Shown: positions 1 to 6,017, numbered from the stretch's first letter. The stretch is 6,237 bases of DNA from Thiotrichaceae bacterium (GCA_015494435.1 WGBH01000113.1:1-6237); one strand, 5' to 3'. Notes: generated from the letters alone by a model not told the origin. Made by a program: numbers and translations.

Positions 1-1124
1 CCTAATACGCTTAGCACTATTATCACTGCAAATAAAATTTTAATAAAACTATAAGGGCGTTCACCATGGATTTTTCCACTGCGCCCATTGATCACATAAC
101 GATAGTTTTTTTGATGATATTTAAAGGTAGCAGACCAAATAGGCAGTAAGAGGTGTTTAAAAGTAGTATTATAATATTTTGTACTCACCTGTGATACACG
201 TTGTTGATCCCCCCCGATATCTTCTCGTATTGCCTTATCTATATAACGATCCATAATGTTTTTAGCTTGCATATATCCTTGATCAACGGTTACTTGATAC
301 AGTTCACTGTGAAAACCACTCAGATAGGCTTCGGAGTATGGCACAAGATTATCTAAATCCCATGGCTCTAAATGGTCGATAATATTGCGCGGTAAGGTTT
401 TACTGGCACCAATTAAAATATCATCAAAAAACTGTGAAACATGCCCTGAAACAGGTTTCCAATGTACCCTAGGAATAGAACGTACTTGACGTACTCTACG
501 TCCATCAATCACGGTATAATAGATCTGACGTTCATAATAAATAGTTCCACGTTGCCCTCTATAATAGCTTTTAGTGTCACTATCATAGGTCCAATAAGGC
601 AGGTAAACACCTGTTAGTTTTTCATTGCGTCGGGATATTTTTTTTAATTTGGAAGGGGCAAACCAGAGACTTCCCACCCATTGATCAAAGGCATCAACCG
701 CTTGTGCGTCCGTAATTCTAAAAGGTAATAAAGATTTTGGCTGGATAAAACGTACATGCTCAGTACTGGTGACAACAGGCGTCCCACAAAAGGGACAATC
801 TGCTGAGAATTCATTTTCCAGTGTAAATTCTGCTGCACAAGAAGGACATTGAATAATACTAATGGTAGCATTATTACTGCCATGTTTGAGACGTTCTAAC
901 TCATGTAATGCGGTTTTGAAATCGTATTCTTTGATTTCTTGAAAACTAACAGGAATAGCATTTACGAAACCACAATAATCACAAACAAGCTGTTGTTTAT
1001 CAGGAGAATAAATAAGATCTGCACCGCATTGCTCACAAGGAAAGTGTGTTTGTGAGATATCCCTGCTGGTTGAGGAATGCGTATGAGAACGATTATGTGA
1101 GTGCGTATTTTTTATTGTTGTCAC
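1..1124 (-). CDS. Double zinc-ribbon protein with a C-terminal membrane segment, partial (runs off left edge)
   Basis: The frame stays open for 374 codons from a GTG at 1122-1124 to the window edge, so the C-terminus is missing. An in-frame stop lies at 1155-1157 and there is no ATG or TTG between it and this GTG, so GTG is the only reasonable start. A weak purine-rich GAGAGA stands about 9 bases upstream. Residues 8-16 contain four histidines. Two zinc ribbons follow: C30/C33 with C48/C51, and C93/C96 with C110/C113. The middle (about 125-350) is rich in Tyr, Trp and Arg. A hydrophobic stretch begins near residue 360 and looks like the start of a membrane helix. From memory, similar proteins are often labelled TFIIB-type zinc ribbon protein or, misleadingly, primosomal protein N'; no Walker or helicase motif is visible here. 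It starts 16 bases after the folA stop, so it is probably cotranscribed. Function unknown. Confidence is high for the gene and moderate for the family. Confidence 0.85.
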   Translation of the reverse strand, partial: MTTIKNTHSHNRSHTHSSTSRDISQTHFPCEQCGADLIYSPDKQQLVCDYCGFVNAIPVSFQEIKEYDFKTALHELERLKHGSNNATISIIQCPSCAAEFTLENEFSADCPFCGTPVVTSTEHVRFIQPKSLLPFRITDAQAVDAFDQWVGSLWFAPSKLKKISRRNEKLTGVYLPYWTYDSDTKSYYRGQRGTIYYERQIYYTVIDGRRVRQVRSIPRVHWKPVSGHVSQFFDDILIGASKTLPRNIIDHLEPWDLDNLVPYSEAYLSGFHSELYQVTVDQGYMQAKNIMDRYIDKAIREDIGGDQQRVSQVSTKYYNTTFKHLLLPIWSATFKYHQKNYRYVINGRSGKIHGERPYSFIKILFAVIIVLSVL

Positions 1125-1140
1125 TACTTGAAATCTCTCG

Positions 1141-1674
1141 TTATTGTTTAATTTTCATTTCCTTGGAGTAGCCTAAAGACTTCCTATCGAGAATGAGAAA
1201 AGAATAAGGGTAACTATTCTTTTCATCGGCTAGATGATCAATCCGTTTTGTTTGATTCCATTGATACTTATTGTAGTCAGGAAAGAAAGTATCGCCTTCT
1301 AGTTGGGCATCAATCAAAGTCAGATAGAGACGATCCGCTTGAGGCAAAAAATAATGATACAGATGAGAGCCACCTGTGATAAAAATTTCTTTACTGTGAG
1401 GTGACTTTTGATTAGCGACCCTAATGGCCTGCTCAGGTGAAGTAACCACTTCACAACTTGCTATTTTTAATTTAGGATCTTGTGTCAAGATGATATTTAA
1501 ACGCTGAGGCAAAGGTCGTCCAATTGATTCATAGGTTTTGCGTCCCATCACGATAGGAGAACCTAGTGTAGTTTTCTTGAAAAAAGCCAAATCAGCAGGT
1601 AAATACCACGGCATCTTTTGACCTTTACCAATCACCCGCTGATGTGCCATGGCAGCAATCATAGAAATTTTCAT
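1141..1674 (-). CDS. folA: Dihydrofolate reductase
   Basis: This enzyme reduces dihydrofolate to tetrahydrofolate with NADPH in the cytoplasm, feeding thymidylate, purine and formyl-methionine synthesis. The 177 residues align almost end to end with E. coli FolA (159 residues). Visible landmarks are the Met20-type loop ending in M21-P22-W23, the catalytic acid D28 in LPADLAFF, F32, the cofactor-binding G44-R45-K46-T47, I51 and R58 in ESIGRPLPQR, the nucleotide-binding G101-G102, Y106, and T119 in LYLTLIDA. T100 stands where E. coli has I94. About 12 charged residues extend the C-terminus beyond the usual end. M1 is chosen because it matches the family N-terminus. No Shine-Dalgarno sequence precedes it, and it sits 10 bases after the sspB stop, so translation probably depends on coupling or reinitiation. 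It is likely transcribed with sspAB and the zinc-ribbon gene. Confidence 0.96.
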   Translation of the reverse strand: MKISMIAAMAHQRVIGKGQKMPWYLPADLAFFKKTTLGSPIVMGRKTYESIGRPLPQRLNIILTQDPKLKIASCEVVTSPEQAIRVANQKSPHSKEIFITGGSHLYHYFLPQADRLYLTLIDAQLEGDTFFPDYNKYQWNQTKRIDHLADEKNSYPYSFLILDRKSLGYSKEMKIKQ

Positions 1675-1684
1675 TGTTGTAATA

Positions 1685-2098
1685 CTATTTTACAACGCGT
1701 AAGGTTGGTTTTTTACGTGGTGGTGGTTTATTTCCTCCTGGACCAGAACCCCCATGATCATCATTATTTGGAGGTGGTCCACCATTTTGTTCATCATTAA
1801 ACATCATGCCTTGCCCATTTTCCATCGCATAAATGGCGAGAACGGTATGCATTGGAGCATAGATATTATACGGTTTACCACTAAAGCGAGCGCTAAACAT
1901 AACGCACTCATTGTCGAGAACTAAGCTTTGTACTGCGGATGGATTGATATTTAAAATAATTTGCCCATCTTCAACGTATTGTTGAGGCACCGAAACATTC
2001 TCATCCATTGCATTAATAACAATATAAGGTGTCATATTGTTATCCATAATCCATTCATAAATAGCTTTAACCAAATAGGGACGGTTTGAGGTCATCAT
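1685..2098 (-). CDS. sspB: ClpXP protease adaptor SspB
   Basis: SspB binds ssrA-tagged peptides from stalled ribosomes and tethers them to ClpX for degradation by ClpXP in the cytoplasm. The 137 residues show the family plan. A folded substrate-binding domain (about 4-100) starts with NRPYLVKAIYEWIMDN and includes the conserved ARFSGKPYNIYAP stretch (70-82) and a VLAIYAMENGQGM segment (86-98). A flexible linker rich in Gly, Pro and Asn follows (about 101-129), and the last residues, PTLRVVK (131-137), are the ClpX-docking motif known from E. coli. The start overlaps the sspA stop in an ATGA arrangement at 2095-2098, which indicates translational coupling; only a weak purine stretch lies upstream. 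A second ATG follows immediately, so the protein could begin at either Met. The stop is TAG. The length is somewhat below the E. coli protein (about 165), mostly because the linker is shorter. Confidence 0.95.
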   Translation of the reverse strand: MMTSNRPYLVKAIYEWIMDNNMTPYIVINAMDENVSVPQQYVEDGQIILNINPSAVQSLVLDNECVMFSARFSGKPYNIYAPMHTVLAIYAMENGQGMMFNDEQNGGPPPNNDDHGGSGPGGNKPPPRKKPTLRVVK

Positions 2099-2724
2099 GG
2101 TCTTATTGCTTTCTCTGCATCTGATAGGGCATTTTGAAACATATCTCTTGAGAAAATACGATCCATATAATCCATCACAGGCTTGGCTTCAGATGCGGGT
2201 AAATCAATACCATAACGAGGTAAACGCCATAAAATTGGTACAATGGTACAATCAACTAAAGTGAAATCATTACTCAGGAAAAATGGCTTGATCTCGAATA
2301 CTTCAGAAGCGGAAATAACACTATTACGCAATTCTATACGTGCACTGTTCATGCGTTTTTCGTCACCACTTTCTAGTTCTTCTGCTAAGGTGTACCAATC
2401 TCTTTCAACGCGAAATAAGGCTAAACGAGAGTGAGCGCGATTGACAGGATCAACAGGCATGAGAGGAGGATGTGGGAAACGTTCATCAAGATATTCCATA
2501 ATAACACGTGCATCATAAAGCACTAAATCACGATCAATCAAGGTTGGTGCGGTATTATAAGGATTTAATTGAGCAAGGTCATCTGGCATATCCACTGGGT
2601 CTATTTCTATAATATCAACTGAAATATCTTTTTCTGCCAGTACAACACGTACTCGATGACAATTAATACAATCTGGCAAAGTAAATAGCGTCATAACAGA
2701 ACGACGATTGGCAACTGAACTCAT
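2095..2724 (-). CDS. sspA: Stringent starvation protein A
   Basis: SspA is a glutathione-S-transferase-fold protein that binds RNA polymerase and affects promoter use during stress and stationary phase; in E. coli it supports acid resistance and phage P1 late transcription. The 209 residues match the family length. The N-terminal thioredoxin-like domain (about 10-85) includes NTAPTL with the cis-proline (57-62) and IMEYLDERFPHPPLMP (75-90), in which P84-H85-P86 is the surface motif known to matter for SspA function. The helical C-terminal domain (about 95-205) contains DWYTL (109-113), LVDC (156-159) and LWRLPRYGI (165-173). E. coli SspA lacks cysteines near the first helix, but this protein has C19-x-x-C22. 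A clear GGGAGA ribosome site sits about 7 bases before the ATG. The gene follows a terminator after petC and overlaps sspB by 4 bases, so it is the first gene of its own unit. Confidence 0.95.
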   Translation of the reverse strand: MSSVANRRSVMTLFTLPDCINCHRVRVVLAEKDISVDIIEIDPVDMPDDLAQLNPYNTAPTLIDRDLVLYDARVIMEYLDERFPHPPLMPVDPVNRAHSRLALFRVERDWYTLAEELESGDEKRMNSARIELRNSVISASEVFEIKPFFLSNDFTLVDCTIVPILWRLPRYGIDLPASEAKPVMDYMDRIFSRDMFQNALSDAEKAIRP

Positions 2725-2742
2725 TTAAAATCTCCCAAAACT

Positions 2743-2776
2743 AAAAAAGCCATCTACCTAAAAGATAAATGGCTTT
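2743..2776 (-). terminator. Rho-independent terminator after petC
   Basis: Read on the minus strand, an 8-base stem (AAAGCCAT pairing with ATGGCTTT, arms at 2769-2776 and 2746-2753) closes a 15-base loop. It ends in six T residues (2743-2748), three of which belong to the stem. It lies about 55 bases past the petC stop and 18 bases before the sspA start, so it should end most petABC transcripts. The loop contains a possible short inner ATCT/AGAT pairing. Some read-through into sspA is plausible because the stem has only three G-C pairs. Confidence 0.72.
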
Positions 2777-2779
2777 CGG

Positions 2780-2808
2780 ATACTACACTAGTACATTCAC
2801 CAGTGCAA
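2780..2808 (-). promoter_or_regulatory. Candidate sigma-70-type promoter for sspA-sspB-folA
   Basis: On the minus strand TTGCAC (2803-2808) and TAGTAT (2780-2785) are separated by exactly 17 bases. They match the -35 and -10 consensus at 3 and 4 of 6 positions. Transcription would start near 2773, inside the upstream arm of the terminator hairpin, so the new RNA could not fold the complete terminator stem. The spacer holds an imperfect dyad (CACTAGT at 2786-2792, ACCAGTG at 2799-2805) that could be an operator. The position suits an sspA promoter, but the match is modest. Confidence 0.4.
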
Positions 2809-2829
2809 AGTGTCTATATCAGTACATTC

Positions 2830-3918
2830 TTAATGAACATCTTTCCAGTACTCTTTTTTCAACATATAGGCAAATACAAAGAATATGAATAAGAATAGTA
2901 AAGTAAAGATACCGTACATAGTGCGATGTAACTGAGCAGGTTCGCTAATATAAGTCAAGTAATTTGTTAAATCATGAACAGTGCGATCAAACTCAGGTGC
3001 TGATTGTTTACCAGGTTTCACCAATTCTAAATGATCAATGACTTTAGAGATTTCATGTGATTCAACAATAGAGTAAGCACTTTTTGCAACAACTTTGTAT
3101 TTACCACCATCAACTGGATTAGCTTTCACATAATTATCTGCTTTTGCTTTTGTAGCAAAAGAGGCAATGTTTTCTTTGTTTAGCACTACTTTATAGCTTG
3201 TCTTTGAGGCAACAAAATCTAGCGCTTCCTTTTTTGTTTTATAGTGTCCAACAATATTTTTACCCATAAGACCCAATTTTACCACATCAAAAGTAAGCTC
3301 TTCTTCTAGCGCCTTTTCGGCAGCATCTTTTGAGGCAAATGATTTCTCAGCGTGTCCATGATGCATTATATCATAGCGATAAACAGGAGCTTGATCACCT
3401 TGTAAACCAGCTAGTATATTAGGCATACCAACACTTTTAAAAACTAAATTATTGACCCCAAAAGGACGAGAATCATCTAAATGAAAACTTTTCAGATAAT
3501 TATAAATCCAATCTGGACCACGCGAACGACCCTCTAAGGACAAATCAGGTGGTGCAGTACCAAACCATTTTGCAGCATCTTTAGCAGGAATGGCATTTTC
3601 CATTAATGCCCCCGTTTTAGTGGGTTTATCGTCTTCATCACGGGTAAAAATAATTGCCTTAATTTGATCATCACTAGCACCTGTATCAGCAGCGACACGA
3701 TTATAACGGCTGAATTTTAAGGAATGACAACCTTGACAATAGTTAGCAAAGTATTTTGCACCACGTAAAAGACTGGTCTTGTCGTGAACATTAACATTAG
3801 CAGGTTCTAAATGAACACCGCCACTATTCGCATTTACAACAGGAACAGCTATAAACATTGCCATAACTCCTGCTAAAAGCATTTTCATCATAGATAGTTT
3901 CATTATATGATCCTTCAT
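2830..3918 (-). CDS. petC: Cytochrome c1 subunit of the bc1 complex, with a large internal insertion
   Basis: Cytochrome c1 takes electrons from the Rieske protein and passes them to soluble or membrane cytochrome c on the periplasmic side. The protein has a signal peptide (about 6-30, ending VVNA), the heme c site C61-Q-G-C64-H65, the distal ligand segment GMPN with M165, a family-like stretch LELVKPGK to NYLTYISEP (297-327), and a C-terminal anchor (about 333-352) ending KKEYWKDVH. At 362 residues it is roughly 110 longer than the usual gammaproteobacterial c1 (about 240-250). The excess lies at about 184-289 and holds three diverged repeats. The ATG at 3916-3918 overlaps the petB stop as ATGA, with GAGGG 7 bases upstream. 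A second ATG at 3901-3903 (residue 6) has AAGGA 7 bases upstream and gives a more standard signal peptide, so either may be the true start. It is the last gene of petABC. Confidence 0.95.
   Translation of the reverse strand: MKDHIMKLSMMKMLLAGVMAMFIAVPVVNANSGGVHLEPANVNVHDKTSLLRGAKYFANYCQGCHSLKFSRYNRVAADTGASDDQIKAIIFTRDEDDKPTKTGALMENAIPAKDAAKWFGTAPPDLSLEGRSRGPDWIYNYLKSFHLDDSRPFGVNNLVFKSVGMPNILAGLQGDQAPVYRYDIMHHGHAEKSFASKDAAEKALEEELTFDVVKLGLMGKNIVGHYKTKKEALDFVASKTSYKVVLNKENIASFATKAKADNYVKANPVDGGKYKVVAKSAYSIVESHEISKVIDHLELVKPGKQSAPEFDRTVHDLTNYLTYISEPAQLHRTMYGIFTLLFLFIFFVFAYMLKKEYWKDVH
3064..3342 (-). repeat. Three diverged repeats inside the cytochrome c1 insertion
   Basis: Three units align at residues 193-223, 225-252 and 253-285 of cytochrome c1. 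Each shows [S/H]-[F/Y]-x-[S/T]-K-x-x-A-x-x-x-[L/V], then an [F/Y]-[D/K]-V-V strand (210-213, 242-245, 274-277), then [N/S]-I-[V/A] (221-223, 250-252, 283-285). Conservation is clear in protein but weak in DNA, which points to old duplication or strong divergence. The beta-alpha-beta-like pattern resembles a half-unit of a SPOR domain. That assignment is an inference made by eye. Confidence 0.7.
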
Positions 3919-5306
3919 CCTGTTACCCTCATCGGAACCTTCTTCTCTGCATTACAGCGTGATACGAATAGGGGTAATAATAAAGTAGATGTTAAATAAG
4001 TCACTGGTATAGTTAACATTAACCAGAAATAACGACGCATTTCCCCTGTGAAACTTTCGTCCCAACGTAACCAATCTGTAAATAGAACCAATCCAATTAA
4101 AACAATAAACCAAACCAGATACATGGCTCTTTGATGTGGGCGACTATGTGCGATTGTCACTAAGAAAAATAGGAAGTAGATTTGTGTTGCACGCGTCCCT
4201 AATTCACGGAAAAAGTCCGTCACGGGCATAACGCCTAAATAACCTAAGACCAAGAAGAAAATAGCAAACCAGATGATATTAAGCCTGTGCGCCGTATTTC
4301 TATAACGAATCGATTTAATTGGGTTTTTATCCAACCAAGGAAGGATAAATAAGACCGCAATCGCACTAAACATGGCTAAAGTTCCATACCAAGGATCAGG
4401 AACGGCACGCAGTACGGTATAGAATGGGGTGAAATACCAAACTGGAGCAATATGCTCAGGTGTTTTCAATGGGTTAGCAGGCTCAAAGTTAGCATGTTCA
4501 AGGAAGTAACCACCGCCTTCTGGTATAAAGAATAAGATAGCAAAGAACACCATCAAAAATACGATTACACCTGTAATATCTTTTACACTGTAGTAAGGGT
4601 GAAACGGAATACCATCTAAAGGAATGCCATTTTTATCTTTATTCTTTTTGATTTCAACACCATCTGGATTATTAGAGCCAACAACGTGCAATGCAACGAT
4701 ATGTACAAAAACCAAACCAACCAAAATCAATGGTACGGCAATGACATGAAATGCAAAGAAACGGTTTAGCGTAGGATCAGAGATAACAAAGTCACCCCGA
4801 ATGGTGGTAGAAAGGACATCGCCAATATAAGGAACGGTATTAAATAGGTTGATAATAACTTGAGCGCCCCAAAAAGACATCTGACCCCAAGGAAGTAAGT
4901 ATCCCATAAAGGCCTCAGCCATCAAGGCAAGATAAATTGCCATACCAATTAACCATACCAATTCACGCGGCCCTTTAAAGGAACCATAAAGCAATCCTCG
5001 GAACATATGCAGGTAAACTACCACAAAGAATAATGATGCCCCCGTGGAATGCATATAGCGTATAAACCAGCCGCCTGGTACATCTCGCATAATATATTCA
5101 ACGGAAGTAAATGCCAGCATGGTATCAGGCTTATAATGCATGGTCAGAAAGATACCCGTTACGATTTGTAACACCAGTACCAACATGGCTAACGAGCCAA
5201 AAAAATACCAAGCATTAAAGTTTTTTGGTGCGTAATATTGCGCCAAATGCTCATTCCATACCTTTGTTAAAGGGAAACGATCATCAATCCAATTGATTAA
5301 GCTCAT
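3915..5306 (-). CDS. petB: Cytochrome b subunit of the bc1 complex, with an extended C-terminus
   Basis: Cytochrome b is the membrane core of the bc1 complex. It holds hemes bL and bH, the quinol-oxidation site and the quinone-reduction site. The four heme-ligand histidines are H86 and H100 in helix B and H187 and H202 in helix D. The Qo-site motif is PVWY (288-291) in HIAPVWYFTPFYTVLRAVPD; beta- and gammaproteobacterial proteins commonly have V where mitochondria have E. Hydrophobic segments lie near 31-57, 78-104, 114-138, 183-208, 245-262, 306-324, 342-360 and 373-387, the expected eight. Two further hydrophobic segments (about 393-411 and 426-447) precede the family-like end KKVPMRVTG. 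At 463 residues it is about 60 longer than typical gammaproteobacterial proteins (about 400), and the excess sits there. The start overlaps the petA stop by one base (TAATG), with GGGAG 7 bases upstream. Confidence 0.96.
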   Translation of the reverse strand: MSLINWIDDRFPLTKVWNEHLAQYYAPKNFNAWYFFGSLAMLVLVLQIVTGIFLTMHYKPDTMLAFTSVEYIMRDVPGGWFIRYMHSTGASLFFVVVYLHMFRGLLYGSFKGPRELVWLIGMAIYLALMAEAFMGYLLPWGQMSFWGAQVIINLFNTVPYIGDVLSTTIRGDFVISDPTLNRFFAFHVIAVPLILVGLVFVHIVALHVVGSNNPDGVEIKKNKDKNGIPLDGIPFHPYYSVKDITGVIVFLMVFFAILFFIPEGGGYFLEHANFEPANPLKTPEHIAPVWYFTPFYTVLRAVPDPWYGTLAMFSAIAVLFILPWLDKNPIKSIRYRNTAHRLNIIWFAIFFLVLGYLGVMPVTDFFRELGTRATQIYFLFFLVTIAHSRPHQRAMYLVWFIVLIGLVLFTDWLRWDESFTGEMRRYFWLMLTIPVTYLTSTLLLPLFVSRCNAEKKVPMRVTG

Positions 5307-5902
5307 TATGCAACTCCCTTACTTTCACCGACTAAAATAGTGGTGTTGTTTTTGTAGTAATAAGGTGGTACTACCAAATTTGTTCCAGCAGGAGAACCCT
5401 TCATGACACGCCCTGACATATCATAGCGTGAACCATGACAAGGGCAATACCAACCACCTGGCCAGTCAGCACCTAAGTCAGCAGGGGCTAGTTCGGGACG
5501 ATAAGTTGGAGAACAGCCTAAGTGAGTACAAATACCAATCAGCACTAAATATTGCTCTTTAATGGAGCGATGGATGTTTTGTGCATAAGCGGGTTGCTGT
5601 GACTCAACCGCTGAATCAGGATCTTTCAATTTAGGATCAACACTTGGAAGTTTCGCAATCATCTCTGGCGTTCGATTGACAATCCAAACGGGTTTGCCCC
5701 GCCAAATAATACGAAGTAGTTGACCTGCCTCAATTTTAGAAATATTGACTTCTACAGGTGCACCTGCAGCTAAGGCTCGCGCACTTGGTGTCAATGACAT
5801 AACGAACGGAGTTGCCATAGCTGCTGTGCCTATCGCACCAACCACCGAGGTTGCTGCAACTAGAAAGCGCCGACGACCCTTATCTACTTTTGAACTTGCC
5901 AT
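5306..5902 (-). CDS. petA: Ubiquinol-cytochrome c reductase Rieske iron-sulfur subunit
   Basis: The Rieske protein accepts one electron from ubiquinol at the cytochrome b Qo site and carries it to cytochrome c1. At 198 residues it has the normal length. The N-terminus has a twin-arginine motif R10-R11-R12-F13-L14 followed by a hydrophobic anchor (about 14-37), consistent with Tat export as an uncleaved membrane-anchored protein. The [2Fe-2S] site is complete: C125-T-H127-L-G-C130 and C153-P-C155-H156, with C125, H127, C153 and H156 as ligands and C130/C155 as the stabilising disulfide. S158 and Y160, which tune the potential upward in high-potential Rieske proteins, are both present. The ATG at 5900-5902 follows a good GGGAG site at about 9 bases. 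It is the first gene of petABC, after a long non-coding leader. Confidence 0.97.
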   Translation of the reverse strand: MASSKVDKGRRRFLVAATSVVGAIGTAAMATPFVMSLTPSARALAAGAPVEVNISKIEAGQLLRIIWRGKPVWIVNRTPEMIAKLPSVDPKLKDPDSAVESQQPAYAQNIHRSIKEQYLVLIGICTHLGCSPTYRPELAPADLGADWPGGWYCPCHGSRYDMSGRVMKGSPAGTNLVVPPYYYKNNTTILVGESKGVA

Positions 5903-5947
5903 TAAGACTCACTCCCGAAAATTAACAAAAATGGTGAAACGATGGCA

Positions 5948-5975
5948 TTAACTCATAATTTTTTAACTGAGTTAA
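5948..5975. repeat. Operator-like dyad cluster in the petA leader (TTAACT-N-AGTTAA plus a half-site)
   Basis: TTAACT-G-AGTTAA at 5963-5975 is a perfect dyad around one central base. A further TTAACTCA at 5948-5955 forms a perfect 8-base inverted repeat with TGAGTTAA at 5968-5975 and a near-direct repeat with 5963-5970. The arms contain only two G-C pairs out of eight and no T tract follows, so a protein-binding site is more likely than a terminator. Confidence 0.45.
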
Positions 5976-5976
5976 C

Positions 5977-6007
5977 ATCATAATCAAAACAACTATAGAA
6001 AAAACAA
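5977..6007 (-). promoter_or_regulatory. Weak candidate promoter for petABC
   Basis: On the minus strand, TATGAT (5977-5982, five of six matches to the -10 consensus) follows TTGTTT (6002-6007) with a 19-base spacer, which is longer than ideal. Transcription would start near 5970, giving a leader of about 70 bases before petA. The start point would fall on the dyad at 5963-5975, and a second dyad lies just upstream at 6018-6030, an arrangement that suits regulation. The long spacer keeps confidence low. Confidence 0.28.
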
Positions 6008-6017
6008 TTACTTTTTA

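Noticed and set aside
644..883. A 79-codon minus-strand frame starting at 883
   Set aside because: It lies in a different frame within the zinc-ribbon gene (1-1124), whose frame shows conserved CxxC pairs. The 79-codon product has no recognisable feature.
1618..1800. Plus-strand frame of 60 codons across the folA-sspB junction, rich in His
   Set aside because: It is antisense to two well-supported genes, and its His-rich look comes from the complement of the SspB Gly/Pro/Asn linker.
2243..2434. Plus-strand 63-codon frame antisense to sspA
   Set aside because: It is an antisense shadow of a conserved gene, with no ribosome site or recognisable domain.
4433..4444. PVWY instead of PEWY in the cytochrome b Qo motif as an anomaly
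   Set aside because: As I recall, Val at this position is a known variant in beta- and gammaproteobacterial bc1 complexes, so it is a lineage trait rather than a defect.
4701..4748. Fifteen-residue step between H187 and H202 in cytochrome b (14 in mitochondria)
   Set aside because: The longer step with the extra residue near HVIAVP is usual for this proteobacterial subfamily and resembles cytochrome b6.
5745..5951. Plus-strand 68-codon frame antisense to the petA signal region
   Set aside because: It is a shadow of the Tat signal and anchor coding sequence; the Ala/Arg bias is explained by the complement.
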